A stretch of DNA of 33,753 bases from JAMOQA01 sp964582785 (GTDB lineage: Bacteria; Acidobacteriota; Polarisedimenticolia; J045): contig CAZOTT010000020.1 of assembly GCA_964582785.1 (NCBI GenBank), positions 1 to 33,753 of the forward strand, written 5' to 3'. Each line of letters begins with the position of its first letter. Position 1 is the first letter of the stretch. A program made the translations under genes and the position numbers. The notes beneath the pieces are model-generated. The model worked only from the letters and a program-made list of their open reading frames with translations. It did not search any database and was not told the origin of the DNA. This document shows positions 1-8,563 of this stretch, one piece after another.

Positions 1-823
1 CATCCAGCGCCTTCCGCAGCGCCGGCAGCGCCTTCGGGTTGCGGATCCGGGCGAGGGCCCGGGCCGCCGCGGCCCGCACCGCGTCGGTGGGCCGGGCCGG
101 CTTGCCCGGCTCGCCCTTCGGTCGGGGAAGCACGGAGACCAGCACGTCCACCGCCTCGTCGGTCCCGATCGTGGCGAGGGCCTCGTCGGCCGCGGGAACC
201 GCGGCCAGGTCGCTCGATTCCCGCAGGATCTTCGCCAGGAGGGGGACGGCCCGGGGATCCCGCGCGGCCTGGGCCCCGAACACCGCCGCACGCTGGACCA
301 TTTCGGAGGGATCCCCGAGGCCCCGCCGGAAAACCGCCGCCGCCGCGGGGTCGTGGGGGAAGAATTCCTTCAGCGTGTTGATCACCTCGATCCGGGCCCG
401 GTGGTCCGGGTCGTCCATTCCCGCGCGGCAGAGGTCCCGGGCCGCGGGGACGTTCCACATGCGGCAGGCGGCGCGCAGCGAGCCGTCCCGCACCTTGTGA
501 TCCGGGTCCGCGTAGAGCTTCTCCAGCAGGTCCGCCCCCTTGCCGTCGAGGAGCTCGTAGATCGCCCACACCAGCTCCCCGCGGACCTCGGCGCTGGGAT
601 CCTGGATCATCTTCTCGAGGATCGGGCGGGCCTTCTCCGCCGGCACCTTGAGGCGCATCATGTCGCGGAGCCCCATGATCCGGTCCCGCATGCTGGCGGA
701 CCCCAGCCGCGTGATGACGGCATCCAGGTCGTCGTCGCCGGCGGCGGCGACCACCGATGCCGACAGGGCGACGAGGGCAACCAGCAGGAGCGATACCACG
801 AACGACCGGGGTCTCGGGATCAT
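1..823 (-). CDS. Exported HEAT-repeat protein, 3' end cut by window edge
   Basis: Reading the minus strand from ATG at 823 gives 274 open codons to the window edge with no stop, so the C-terminus is missing. The start has a good Shine-Dalgarno (GGGAGGA, about 8 bases upstream). The first 25-30 residues form a signal peptide (basic MIPRPR, then a Leu/Val/Ala-rich core ending near VVAAAG). The rest is a series of helical repeats of about 30 residues with the HEAT/PBS-lyase pattern of DP.AEVR, DPDHKVRDGSLRAA and AVRAAAARALARI. Such repeats are protein-interaction scaffolds, and an exported one probably acts in the periplasm or envelope. It lies 65 bases downstream of the AraC-type gene on the same strand and may share its transcript. 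The repeat class is clear; the specific function is unknown. Confidence 0.8.
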   Translation of the reverse strand, partial: MIPRPRSFVVSLLLVALVALSASVVAAAGDDDLDAVITRLGSASMRDRIMGLRDMMRLKVPAEKARPILEKMIQDPSAEVRGELVWAIYELLDGKGADLLEKLYADPDHKVRDGSLRAACRMWNVPAARDLCRAGMDDPDHRARIEVINTLKEFFPHDPAAAAVFRRGLGDPSEMVQRAAVFGAQAARDPRAVPLLAKILRESSDLAAVPAADEALATIGTDEAVDVLVSVLPRPKGEPGKPARPTDAVRAAAARALARIRNPKALPALRKALD

Positions 824-888
824 CGGGCGCTTCCTCCCGGGGGCCGGCAAAGGCCCCTCGCAAGCGGACAAGTGCTCGGGGATCAAGC

Positions 889-1680
889 CTAATGATCGAT
901 CGGGAGCTCCGCCACAGGACTTTCGCCTGCCGGTCGCCGGTCGCCGGGGAGGAGGGGCGGGACGGCGGGGCGTTCCCCGGCGCGGGCGCGGCGGACCCAC
1001 TCCCGGGGCGCCAGCCCCGTCAGCCGGCGGAAGCTGCGGTGGAAGTGCCGGTAGCTCCGGTAACCCACGGCGAAGGCTACCTCGGACAGGCTCCCGGCCC
1101 GGGACCGCAGCAGCCCGATGGCCCGGCGGACCCGGACCCGGTGGATGTACTCCGTCAGGGTGACGCCGCAGTGCCGCCGGAAGAGGGTCGAGAGGTAGCT
1201 CCGCGTGGCCCCCAGGTGCGCCGCCACCCGGGCCAGGGAGACGTCCTCGACGTAGTGATCGTCGATGAAGGCCCGGGCCCGGGCGACCAGGGGGTGGACC
1301 CGGAGCCGGGCTTCGGCGGGGGCCGGCAGGGCCTCGCGCAGCAGGCCCCGGAACACGGCGGCGAGTCGGCGGTCCCGCTCCCCGTCCGCCAGGACCAGGA
1401 GCCAGCGTTCCCGCTCCCGGCCGGACACGGGATCCCGGCGGAAGGCGCCGGCCGCTGCCAGGAGCAGGTCGTAGAGCACGAGGGCCGGGACCACCCGGCC
1501 GAGGCCGGACAGCGACCCGGGCAGGCGCTCGGCCGCCTCGTGGAAGGCCCGCAGGTCCAGGGCCTCCAGGGCCCGGCGCGCGTTCCAGAGGGGGGCGACC
1601 CGGTCGAGAACCGGCGGCCGGGGGGCCGCGCGCTCCTCCGTGCCGAACCCGGGCCCGTATCCCTGCCGGACGTCCACCAT
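889..1680 (-). CDS. AraC-family transcriptional regulator
   Basis: This encodes a 263-residue predicted cytoplasmic DNA-binding protein. Residues about 130-230 form the double helix-turn-helix of the AraC/XylS family. The first helix pair includes DVSLARVAAHLGATRSYLS. The second includes SLSEVAFAVGYRSYRHFHRS, followed by the conserved LTGLAPREW. The N-terminal 125 residues are helical (around LWNARRALEALDLRAFHEAA) and resemble the linker region of YesN-type regulators, without a receiver or cupin domain, so the ligand cannot be guessed. I chose ATG 1680 over the longer reading frame (to 1755) because GGAGGGGAGG lies 8 bases upstream and the extra 25 residues are low-complexity. It is divergent from pgsA across about 200 bases. 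Control of pgsA or of the downstream HEAT gene is possible but unproven. Confidence 0.85.
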   Translation of the reverse strand: MVDVRQGYGPGFGTEERAAPRPPVLDRVAPLWNARRALEALDLRAFHEAAERLPGSLSGLGRVVPALVLYDLLLAAAGAFRRDPVSGRERERWLLVLADGERDRRLAAVFRGLLREALPAPAEARLRVHPLVARARAFIDDHYVEDVSLARVAAHLGATRSYLSTLFRRHCGVTLTEYIHRVRVRRAIGLLRSRAGSLSEVAFAVGYRSYRHFHRSFRRLTGLAPREWVRRARAGERPAVPPLLPGDRRPAGESPVAELPIDH

Positions 1681-1779
1681 CTGCCGGACCTCCCCTCCGG
1701 GGCCGGCGTCGCCGACCCGCGGAGGATGGGTACGGTGACCGGGCCGCGGGGGCAAGGGTTTCCCCTTTCCGGGGGCTCG

Positions 1780-1809
1780 TTGCCGCTCCTTCCGGCACCG
1801 TGGTAGCCT
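1780..1809 (+). promoter_or_regulatory. Candidate sigma-70-type promoter of the pgsA operon
   Basis: TTGCCG (1780-1785) and TAGCCT (1804-1809) are separated by 18 bases in the AraC/pgsA divergent region, 77 bases before the pgsA ATG. The match is moderate (4 of 6 at each box). It is the best candidate I see in this gap. Confidence 0.35.
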
Positions 1810-1886
1810 GCACCGGCTTCCGGTGGCGGGGTGCCTTTCCGCCGGGGAGGGCCGCCCACCGCCTTCGGGGCGGAACCGGGGCGTTC

Positions 1887-2510
1887 ATGAATCTGCCGAC
1901 CATTCTCACGATCTTCCGGATCTTCCTGGTCCCGATCCTGGTCGTGGTCCTCCTGGCACCCCCGTCCCACCTGGCGGACGCTCCCCTCTTCGGGGCGGCC
2001 TCGCCGGCCCCCCGGGAGATCCTCGGGGTGGCGATCTTCCTCCTGGCCACCGCTACCGACATCCTCGACGGGTGGCTGGCCCGGCGGCGGCGCCAGGTGA
2101 CGGTGATCGGCACCCTCCTCGACCCGCTGGCGGACAAGCTGCTCACCTCCGCCGCGTTCATCTCGCTCGTGGCGATGGAGCTCGCCCCCGCCTGGATGGT
2201 CGTGATCATCATCGGGCGGGAATTCGTCGTGTCGGGCCTGCGCTCGGTCCTGCTGACGCGGGGGATCGTCCTGCCGGCATCCCCCTGGGGAAAGCTGAAG
2301 ACCGCTTCCCAGGTGGTCGCCATCGTCCTGCTGATCCTGACACGAACCCTCGACCGGTGGGGGCGGTACGGCGTGCTCGGTGTCGCCGCCCTCTGGATCT
2401 CGATGCTGCTCGCCCTGGGTTCCGCCGCCCACTACGTGTGGAAGGCGGTCCGGATCGCCCCCGGCCTGCTCGCGGAGGGCGTGGAGGGCGGGCCGGGAGG
2501 ACAGCGATGA
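1887..2510 (+). CDS. pgsA: CDP-diacylglycerol--glycerol-3-phosphate 3-phosphatidyltransferase
   Basis: PgsA transfers a phosphatidyl group from CDP-diacylglycerol to glycerol-3-phosphate, the committed step to phosphatidylglycerol, in the inner membrane. The 207-residue protein carries a perfect CDP-alcohol phosphotransferase signature, D58-x2-D61-G62-x2-A65-R66-x8-G75-x3-D79-x3-D83, whose aspartates bind metal. Hydrophobic stretches at about 5-25, 45-58, 85-105 and 145-190 fit a multi-pass membrane protein of normal length. I chose ATG 1887 because MNLPTILTIFRI is the typical family N-terminus. The frame is open further upstream but without similarity. The stop overlaps the cinA start (ATGA). 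gpsA and plsY follow in the same cluster, so phospholipid synthesis genes are grouped here. Confidence 0.95.
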   Translation: MNLPTILTIFRIFLVPILVVVLLAPPSHLADAPLFGAASPAPREILGVAIFLLATATDILDGWLARRRRQVTVIGTLLDPLADKLLTSAAFISLVAMELAPAWMVVIIIGREFVVSGLRSVLLTRGIVLPASPWGKLKTASQVVAIVLLILTRTLDRWGRYGVLGVAALWISMLLALGSAAHYVWKAVRIAPGLLAEGVEGGPGGQR

Positions 2511-3802
2511 GACGCCCGCAGGCCACGTTCGTCGCGGTGGGAAGCGAGCTGGTCTCGGGCCGCCGGGACGAGCGCAACGGTCCCTGGCTCGGCGCCCAGC
2601 TCGGGGCGCTCGGGGTGGAACTGACCTCCCGGGTACTGGTGGAAGACGACGAGGAGCGCATTGCCGTCGCGGTGGAGACCGCCCTGGCTTCCGGTTGCGA
2701 CCTGGTCGTCGTGTCCGGGGGCCTGGGCCCGACCGTGGACGACCGGACCCGGCAGGCCGTGGCGAGGGCCCTGGGGGTCCCCCTGGCCGTGGAGCAGGGG
2801 CTGCTGGAGACCCTGGAGCGCAGGTACCGGGACCGGGGCCGGGAGATGCCGGAGGGGGCGCGGGTGATGGCGTGCGTCCCGGAAGGGGCGGAACCGGTTC
2901 CGAACCCGAAGGGCTCCGCCCCGGGTTTCGTCCTGCGCCGTCGCCGCGCCCTCTTCTTCGCCCTGCCGGGAGTGCCCGCCGAGTTCCGCGCGATGGTGGA
3001 GCGTTCGGTCCTCCCGCTGGTGCGGCGGGAACTGGCGGGCAGCTCGGTGCTGCTGACGGGGGCCCTCCGGACGGCGGGCCTGCCGGAGGTGGAAGTGGCG
3101 CGGCGGGTCGGCGAGGTGCTGCCGGCGGACCCGCGGCTCCGCGCGGGGTTCTACGCCCGACCGGGAGAGGTGGAAGTGGCCCTGGCCGCGCGGGGGGACG
3201 ACGAGGCCGACGCGCGGGACCTCCTCGAGACGGCGATGGAGAAGGTGGCCCGCGTGCTCGGCGACGCCTGCTACGGCAGGGACGAGGACACGCTGGTCGG
3301 GGTCCTGGGCCGGCTGCTTGTCGGGCGCGGGGCCCGCCTGGGCGTGGCGGAGTCGTGTACCGGGGGGCTGGTGGCCAAGCGGGTGACCGACCTGGCGGGG
3401 GCCAGCGGTTTCTTCGCCGGGGGGATCGTCGCCTACGCGAACGACGAGAAGACCCGGTTCCTCGGCGTGCCCGGGACGCTCCTCGACCGGTGCGGCGCCG
3501 TCAGTCCCGAGACCGCCGTCGCCATGGCCCGGGGGGCGCGGGAGCGGCTGGGCGTCGAGGTGGCGGCGGCGACGACGGGGATCGCGGGGCCGGGGGGCGG
3601 CAGCGACACGAAGCCGGTCGGACTCGTCTACCTCGCGGTCACGGACGGCGAAGTCGAGCGGGTGACCCGCCACGTCTTCCCGGGGGACCGGGGGGCCATC
3701 CGGGCCTGGGCGACGACGATCGTCCTCGAGCAGGTCCGGCGGCTCCTGCTCGGAATCGAGCCCCTCGGCGAGGTCTCGGAGGCGGGGGAGGACCGGTGTT
3801 GA
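2507..3802 (+). CDS. cinA: CinA-type competence/damage protein with nicotinamide-nucleotide amidohydrolase domain
   Basis: The 431-residue protein has the two-domain CinA layout. Residues about 5-170 form a molybdopterin-binding-like (MoCF) domain with VGSELVSG and the GGLGPT loop at 71-76. Residues about 265-430 form the PncC-type domain with the VAESCTGG active-site motif (Ser about 283), a SGFFAGGIVAYAN stretch and TTGIAGPGGG. The C-terminal family hydrolyses the amide of nicotinamide mononucleotide in pyridine-nucleotide salvage. The N-terminal family has ADP-ribose pyrophosphatase activity in some bacteria. The ATG overlaps the pgsA stop and the protein ends 7 bases into the thpR reading frame, so translation is probably coupled. 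Length and motifs are complete. Confidence 0.95.
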   Translation: MRRPQATFVAVGSELVSGRRDERNGPWLGAQLGALGVELTSRVLVEDDEERIAVAVETALASGCDLVVVSGGLGPTVDDRTRQAVARALGVPLAVEQGLLETLERRYRDRGREMPEGARVMACVPEGAEPVPNPKGSAPGFVLRRRRALFFALPGVPAEFRAMVERSVLPLVRRELAGSSVLLTGALRTAGLPEVEVARRVGEVLPADPRLRAGFYARPGEVEVALAARGDDEADARDLLETAMEKVARVLGDACYGRDEDTLVGVLGRLLVGRGARLGVAESCTGGLVAKRVTDLAGASGFFAGGIVAYANDEKTRFLGVPGTLLDRCGAVSPETAVAMARGARERLGVEVAAATTGIAGPGGGSDTKPVGLVYLAVTDGEVERVTRHVFPGDRGAIRAWATTIVLEQVRRLLLGIEPLGEVSEAGEDRC

Positions 3803-4374
3803 ACCGGTGGCGCCTGTTCATCGCCGTCCCCGTCCCGGGAGAGACCCGGGCGGCAATGGTCGACTGGCTCGGTTCCTGGGATGCCCGCCGCCGGGGCTGG
3901 CGCCCGGTCCGGGCGGAAGGAATCCACCTCACCCTGCGGTTCCTCGGCGACACCGACCCGGGGATCGTTCCCGGGCTGGCCGAGGCCCTGGCCGGGGTGG
4001 GCGCCGCCAGCCGGCCCGCGGCCCTCGTCGGGGCGGGGTGGGGAGTCTTTCCCGGGCCCGCCCGGCCCCGGGTCCTGTGGGCGGGCCTGCGGGGTGACCC
4101 GGGGCCGCTCCTCGACCTGGCGCGCCGGGTGGAGGAGATGGCCGTCCGGCTCGGTTTCCCCCGGGAGCGGCGGCCGTTCCGCGCCCACCTGACGCTGGCC
4201 CGCGCGCGCCGCGACCGGCGCCCCGGGCTGCCGGGCGGGCCGGACTCCCGCGCCCCGGAGTTCGGCCCGGTCCCGGTGCGGGAAGCCGTCCTGTACCGTT
4301 CCCACCTGGAGCCGGCGGGCGCCCGCTACGAGGCCCTCGCCCGGGCGCCGGTCGGGGGGGAAGGCTCGCCGTGA
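3796..4374 (+). CDS. thpR: RNA 2',3'-cyclic phosphodiesterase (LigT/2H family)
   Basis: ThpR belongs to the 2H phosphoesterase superfamily, which opens 2',3'-cyclic phosphates at RNA ends and can join tRNA half-molecules in reverse in vitro. Both diagnostic HxTx motifs are present: HLTLRF at 44-49 and HLTLAR at 131-136. The N-terminus RLFIAVPVPG is typical. Length (192 residues) is normal. The start is ambiguous: GTG 3796 sits 4 bases after GGAGG, while TTG 3799 would overlap the cinA stop by the 4-base pattern used throughout this operon with a 7-base spacing. I list the GTG. The C-terminus overlaps plsY. Association with cinA is common in bacteria. Confidence 0.9.
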   Translation: MLNRWRLFIAVPVPGETRAAMVDWLGSWDARRRGWRPVRAEGIHLTLRFLGDTDPGIVPGLAEALAGVGAASRPAALVGAGWGVFPGPARPRVLWAGLRGDPGPLLDLARRVEEMAVRLGFPRERRPFRAHLTLARARRDRRPGLPGGPDSRAPEFGPVPVREAVLYRSHLEPAGARYEALARAPVGGEGSP

Positions 4375-4997
4375 CCGCCCGGGTCGTCCTCGCTGTCCTC
4401 GCGGGATTCGCTCTCGGGTCGATCCCGTTCGGGCTGCTGGTCTCCCGCCTGGCCGGCCGGGAGGACCCCCGCCGGGTCGGTTCGGGGAACATCGGGGCGA
4501 CGAACACGCTGCGGGCTGCCGGCCCGCTGCCCGGCGTGCTGACCCTGGTTCTCGACATGGGGAAGGGGGCCGCCGGCTGGTGGGTCGGGGCCCGGTGGCT
4601 GATGCCGGCGGGAGCCCCGGCCTGGGCCTGGGCGGCGGTCCTGGTCGCGCCGGTCGCCGGTCACTGCTGGCCCCCCTGGCTGGGGTTTCGCGGGGGGAAG
4701 GGGGTCGCGAGCACCCTCGGGGTGCTCCTGGCGGCCGACCCCCGACTGGCCGCGGTGGCCCTCGGTGTCTTCCTCGTGCTCGCCCTCCCGACCAGGATCG
4801 TTTCCCTCGGTTCCCTCGGCGCGTCCCTGGCCGCGGCGCTGGCGGCCGGGATCCTCCCCGGCACGGCGGCGGGGATCCCCGCTGGAACCGCCGTGCTGGC
4901 GCTGATTGTGTGGATCCGTCACCGGGACAACCTGCGCCGGCTGGTCCGGGGCGAGGAGCGGCGGATCGGCGGTTCCCGGGAAGGGGCATCCCGATGA
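4371..4997 (+). CDS. plsY: Acyl-phosphate:glycerol-3-phosphate acyltransferase
   Basis: PlsY makes lysophosphatidate from acyl-phosphate and glycerol-3-phosphate in the inner membrane, the first acylation of phospholipid synthesis. The 208-residue protein has all three family motifs: GSIPFG (16-21), SGNIGATNTLR (38-48) and the GFRGGKGVAS loop (about 105-114). It also has a C-terminal RHRDNLRRL basic patch and about five hydrophobic segments. It starts with GTG overlapping the thpR stop (GTGA) and ends overlapping gpsA (ATGA). Lying directly before gpsA places the enzyme that uses glycerol-3-phosphate beside the one that makes it. Confidence 0.95.
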   Translation: MTARVVLAVLAGFALGSIPFGLLVSRLAGREDPRRVGSGNIGATNTLRAAGPLPGVLTLVLDMGKGAAGWWVGARWLMPAGAPAWAWAAVLVAPVAGHCWPPWLGFRGGKGVASTLGVLLAADPRLAAVALGVFLVLALPTRIVSLGSLGASLAAALAAGILPGTAAGIPAGTAVLALIVWIRHRDNLRRLVRGEERRIGGSREGASR

Positions 4998-6004
4998 AGA
5001 TCGCGGTCCTCGGCGCGGGTTCGTGGGGGACCGCCCTGGCGGTTCACCTGGCGTCCCGCCACGACGTGACGCTGTGGGCCCGGCGGGAATCGTTCGCCGC
5101 GGAGATCGAGACGGAGCGGGAGAACCCGCTCTACCTGCCCGGTGTCCGGTTCCCGGACAGCCTGCGGGTCACCGCGGCCCCGGACCGGGCGCTGGCGGGC
5201 GCCGGGGCGGTCGTCCTCGCGGTGCCCACCCAGGCCCTCCGGCAGGTGCTGGCCGCCATCGGCCCGGGGGTGTTCCCCCCCGGCGCGGGGCTCGTCCTCG
5301 CCTGCAAGGGGATCGAGGTGGCGACCCTGGCCCTGCCGGACCGGATCGTCCTCGAGTCCCTGGGGGAGGGGTCCTCCGGGCGGACCGTCGTCCTCACGGG
5401 ACCGTCGTTCGCGCGGGAGCTGGCCGAGGGACAGCCCACGGCGGTGGTGGCCGCCGGCCCGGCCGGCCCGGCCCGGCGGGTCCAGGAGGCGTTTGCCGGG
5501 GCGAACCTGCGGGTCTACCGCTCGGACGACCGGCTGGGGGCGGAGCTGTGCGGCGCCCTCAAGAACGTCGTCGCCATCGCGGCCGGCGTGGCGGACGGCC
5601 TCGGGTTCCGTTCCAACACGATGGCGGCCCTGGTCACCCGGGCCCTGGCGGAGATCGCCCGCCTCGGCACGGCGATGGGGGCCCGGCGGGAGACGTTCAT
5701 GGGGCTGGCCGGCCTCGGGGACCTGGTGCTGACCTGCACCGGGAACCTGTCCCGCAACCGGCGGGTCGGCCGCGAACTCGGGCGCGGGCGGCCGCTCCGG
5801 GAGATCCTCGCGGAGACCCGGGAAGTGGCCGAGGGGGTGGAGACGGCGCGGGCAGTGGTCCGGCTCGCCCGGCGGCACCGGGTCGAGATGCCGATCTCGA
5901 CCGAGGTTCATGGCATCCTGTTCGAGGGAAAGGACCCGCGGCGGGCCCTGGCCGATCTCCTGGCCCGTCCGTTGCGGGCCGAGCCCGAGGACGGGAAGAC
6001 GTGA
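4994..6004 (+). CDS. gpsA: NAD(P)+-dependent glycerol-3-phosphate dehydrogenase
   Basis: GpsA reduces dihydroxyacetone phosphate to glycerol-3-phosphate, supplying PlsY and PgsA. The 336-residue protein begins with the Rossmann signature GAGSWG (7-12). It continues with the family blocks VPTQALRQVL, CKGIE, LTGPSFARELAEGQPTAVV and the catalytic-lysine segment ELCGALKNVVAIAAG. The C-terminal dimerisation domain contains LAGLGDLVLTCTG and SRNRRVG. Length is normal. The ATG overlaps the plsY stop and the gene ends inside the GTGA of the next gene. Function is essentially certain from these motifs. Confidence 0.96.
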   Translation: MKIAVLGAGSWGTALAVHLASRHDVTLWARRESFAAEIETERENPLYLPGVRFPDSLRVTAAPDRALAGAGAVVLAVPTQALRQVLAAIGPGVFPPGAGLVLACKGIEVATLALPDRIVLESLGEGSSGRTVVLTGPSFARELAEGQPTAVVAAGPAGPARRVQEAFAGANLRVYRSDDRLGAELCGALKNVVAIAAGVADGLGFRSNTMAALVTRALAEIARLGTAMGARRETFMGLAGLGDLVLTCTGNLSRNRRVGRELGRGRPLREILAETREVAEGVETARAVVRLARRHRVEMPISTEVHGILFEGKDPRRALADLLARPLRAEPEDGKT

Positions 6005-6786
6005 TCGACACGCACTGCCACATCCTGCCCGGAATCGACGACGGCGCGGCCGACCGCCGGACGGCGGTCCAGATGGCCCGGATCGCCGTCGAGGACGGGG
6101 TGACGACCGTGGTGGCCACGCCCCACGTGCGGGAAGGGGACTGGTGGAACGAGCGGCCGGAGGTGCTCGCCGCCGTCGAGGAGTTCCGGGGCGTCCTGGC
6201 CGACGAGGGGATTCCGCTGGAGATCGCGCCGGGGGCCGAGGTTCACCTGGCGCCCCGCCTGGCGGAACGCGTGAAGAAGGGGCGGCTGGCGACCTACGGC
6301 GACACGGGAATGTGGCTGCTCCTCGAGTGCCCGTACCGCACCCGGCCGATCCGCCTCGAGGAAACCGTCTTCGAGCTGAAGCTGGCCGGGATCCAGCCGG
6401 TGATCGCCCACCCCGAGCGGACCCGGTGGTTCCTCGAGGACCCGTCCCGCTGGGAACGGATCGTGGAACTGGGGGCCCTCGGGCAGATGACGAGTTCGAG
6501 CCTCCTCGGCACCTTCGGCCGCGCGATCCGCGCCGTCGCGGAGGAATGGGTCCGCCGGGGACTGGTGCACGTCCTCGGGTCGGACGCCCACGACCCGGAG
6601 TACCGTCCCCCCCGCCTCGCGGCGGCCCGGGACCGCTGGGCGGAGCTGGCGGGGGAGGAGGCGGCCCGCCGCGCCACCCTGGACTGGCCCCGGGCGTTCC
6701 TCGCGGGGGAGGCCGTGGAACCGCCGCCCCCGCGCCCGCCCGAGCCGCCGCGCCGCGGGTTCCTCGCGCGGCTGTTCCGGCGCTGA
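6001..6786 (+). CDS. PHP-family tyrosine-protein phosphatase (CpsB/YwqE-like)
   Basis: The 261-residue protein starts with the family hallmark IDTHCHILPGIDDG (metal-binding H5 and H7). It continues with VVATPHV, the LLECPY block, the AHPERTRWF motif and GSDAHDPEYRPP near the C-terminus. This is the metal-dependent PHP phosphatase fold of CpsB/YwqE, which in Firmicutes removes phosphate from tyrosine kinases that control capsule export. The last 25 residues are a proline/arginine-rich tail outside the fold. GTG 6001 overlaps the gpsA stop. No tyrosine kinase or polysaccharide gene lies nearby, so the substrate here is unknown. A generic PHP phosphoesterase is the alternative. Confidence 0.85.
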   Translation: MIDTHCHILPGIDDGAADRRTAVQMARIAVEDGVTTVVATPHVREGDWWNERPEVLAAVEEFRGVLADEGIPLEIAPGAEVHLAPRLAERVKKGRLATYGDTGMWLLLECPYRTRPIRLEETVFELKLAGIQPVIAHPERTRWFLEDPSRWERIVELGALGQMTSSSLLGTFGRAIRAVAEEWVRRGLVHVLGSDAHDPEYRPPRLAAARDRWAELAGEEAARRATLDWPRAFLAGEAVEPPPPRPPEPPRRGFLARLFRR

Positions 6787-6839
6787 TGGGCTATCCTGCC
6801 GGCGGCGCGACCCCCGGTCGGGACGCGGAGGAGAGAACG

Positions 6840-7622
6840 ATGGGGAAGCCGGGCTGGATCCTCGCGGCGGGCCTGCTGCTGGCGGTGATCGCCGCTCCCG
6901 GGTGCGCGACTCCCGGTCCCGCGGAGCCGCCGCCGCGGAAGGACGGTCCGTTGCAGCACTACAAGCTCGCCCAGGCGTACTTCGAGCAGGGGAACGCCCC
7001 CCTGGCCCTCGACGAGATCCACCGCGCGGAACGGATGGCCGGCGGGGAGGCGAAGATCCTTCCCGTGCTCTACTACTACGAGGGGTACATCCACTGGAGC
7101 GGGGAGAACTGGGAAGCGGCGGCCCGGGCCTTCCAGCGGGCGCTGGCGGCCAACCCGGGCTACGTCGACGCCAGCATGCTCCTCGCCGCCTGCCTCGAGA
7201 AGATGGGCCGTCCCGGCGACGCGATCAAGGTCCTGGACCGGGCGCTGACGAACCGGGCCTACGCCTTCCCGGAAAAGATCTGGCTGAACCGGGCCCTGAT
7301 CGAGAAACGGATGGGGAGGATCGACCTGGCCCTGGCGGACCTGCGGCGCGCGGTGGAGATCCGGCCCCAGTACTACCGGGGGCACTGGGAACTCGCCCGG
7401 GTGCTCGACCGGCTGGGACGGTCGGACGAGGCCCTCGCCGAGTACGGCGTCGCCGCCCCGGGTTTTCCCGACGACCCGGAGTTCCTCTACGAGCGGGGAG
7501 CCGCCCTCTTCCGCGCGGGCAGGACCGGGGAGGCGGCCGGCCTCCTGCGGCGGGTCATGGAACTGGCGCCCGGTTCCTCGTGGGCCGAGAAGGCGAGGGA
7601 CCTGCTGGAGGTGATCGGCTGA
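6840..7622 (+). CDS. TPR-repeat lipoprotein
   Basis: The 260-residue protein has a lipoprotein signal peptide (MGKPGWILAAGLLLAVIAAPGC, written here only as the signal; lipidated Cys22 in an APGC box). About six tetratricopeptide repeats follow (residues 38-255), including the canonical YVDASMLLAACLEKMGRPGD and YRGHWELARVLDRLGRSDEAL. The layout resembles PilF/PilW-type pilotins and other outer-membrane TPR lipoproteins, but no pilus genes are nearby, so only a scaffold role is supported. The start has GGAGGAG 7 bases upstream. TATCCT at 6792-6797 is a possible -10 box, suggesting separate transcription from the preceding operon. The stop overlaps the ftsY ATG by one base. Confidence 0.85.
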   Translation: MGKPGWILAAGLLLAVIAAPGCATPGPAEPPPRKDGPLQHYKLAQAYFEQGNAPLALDEIHRAERMAGGEAKILPVLYYYEGYIHWSGENWEAAARAFQRALAANPGYVDASMLLAACLEKMGRPGDAIKVLDRALTNRAYAFPEKIWLNRALIEKRMGRIDLALADLRRAVEIRPQYYRGHWELARVLDRLGRSDEALAEYGVAAPGFPDDPEFLYERGAALFRAGRTGEAAGLLRRVMELAPGSSWAEKARDLLEVIG

Positions 7623-8563
7623 TGCTGGGGCGGCTGCGCGACAGGATCCGGAGCGGTCTCCGGAAGACCCGGGAGAGCCTCCGGGAGCGGATCGGGACGA
7701 TCCTCCCGGCGGGAAGCGGCGGGCGGGAGGTGGACGCCTCCATGCTGGACGAGCTGGAGGAGGCCCTGGTCCTGGCCGACCTGGGCGCGGAACTGGCGAT
7801 GGAGCTGCGGGACGGGCTGGAGGAACGGGTCCTCGGCCGGCGGGTCTCGGGCCCGGACGAGCTGGCCGGGATGCTGGAAGAGGAACTGCTGGCCCTCCTG
7901 CCCCCGCCGTTTCCCGAGAACCGCCCGGAGTCCGGCCCGCGGGTCACGCTGCTGGTCGGCGTCAACGGGTCGGGGAAGACGACCACCACCGGGAAGCTGG
8001 CGGCCCGCTGGGCCCGGCAGGGCCGGAAGGTCGTCGTGGCGGCGGCGGACACGTTCCGGGCCGCCGCCGTCGAGCAGCTCGTCCTCTGGGGGGAACGGGC
8101 GGGGGCGCGGGTGATCCGGGCCCGGCAGGGGGCGGACCCGGCGGCCGTCGCCTGGGACGCGGCGACGGCGGCGGTGGCGTCCGGGGCCGACGAGCTGCTG
8201 GTGGACACCGCCGGGCGCCTGCACAACAAGAAGCCGCTGATGGACGAGCTGGCCAAGATCTCGCGCTCCGTCAGCCGGACGATCCCGGGGGCGCCCCACG
8301 ACACCCTGCTGGTCCTCGACGGGACCACCGGCCGGAACGCCGTGCTCCAGGCGCGGGAATTCGCCCGGGTGACACCGGTCACCGGGCTGGTCCTGACGAA
8401 ACTGGACGGGACGGCGAAGGGGGGCGTCGCGATCGCCATCGGCCGGGAACTCGGTCTCCCGGTCCGCTATGTCGGCATGGGCGAGGGGGTGGACGACCTC
8501 CTCGACTTCGACGCCCGGGAGTACGTGCGCGGGCTGCTGGAGCCCGCCGGCGGTCCCGCGTGA
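7622..8563 (+). CDS. ftsY: Signal recognition particle receptor FtsY
   Basis: FtsY is the membrane-associated GTPase that docks the SRP-ribosome complex at the Sec translocon. The 313-residue protein has the helical N domain (about 1-100) and the G domain with the P-loop GVNGSGKTT (113-121). It also has AAADTFRAAAVEQL, DTAGRLHNKKPLMDEL (around 195-210), the TKLDGTAKGG specificity motif and a C-terminal GMGEGVDDLLDFD. The long acidic N-terminal A domain of enterobacterial FtsY is absent, as in many other phyla. ATG overlaps the preceding stop and the C-terminus overlaps ribD (GTGA). Its partner Ffh is encoded 3 kb downstream. Confidence 0.96.
   Translation: MLGRLRDRIRSGLRKTRESLRERIGTILPAGSGGREVDASMLDELEEALVLADLGAELAMELRDGLEERVLGRRVSGPDELAGMLEEELLALLPPPFPENRPESGPRVTLLVGVNGSGKTTTTGKLAARWARQGRKVVVAAADTFRAAAVEQLVLWGERAGARVIRARQGADPAAVAWDAATAAVASGADELLVDTAGRLHNKKPLMDELAKISRSVSRTIPGAPHDTLLVLDGTTGRNAVLQAREFARVTPVTGLVLTKLDGTAKGGVAIAIGRELGLPVRYVGMGEGVDDLLDFDAREYVRGLLEPAGGPA

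Noticed and set aside
6001..6786. Capsule or exopolysaccharide locus around the CpsB/YwqE-like gene
   Set aside because: No tyrosine kinase, Wzx/Wzy or sugar-transferase genes adjoin it; the neighbours are phospholipid genes.
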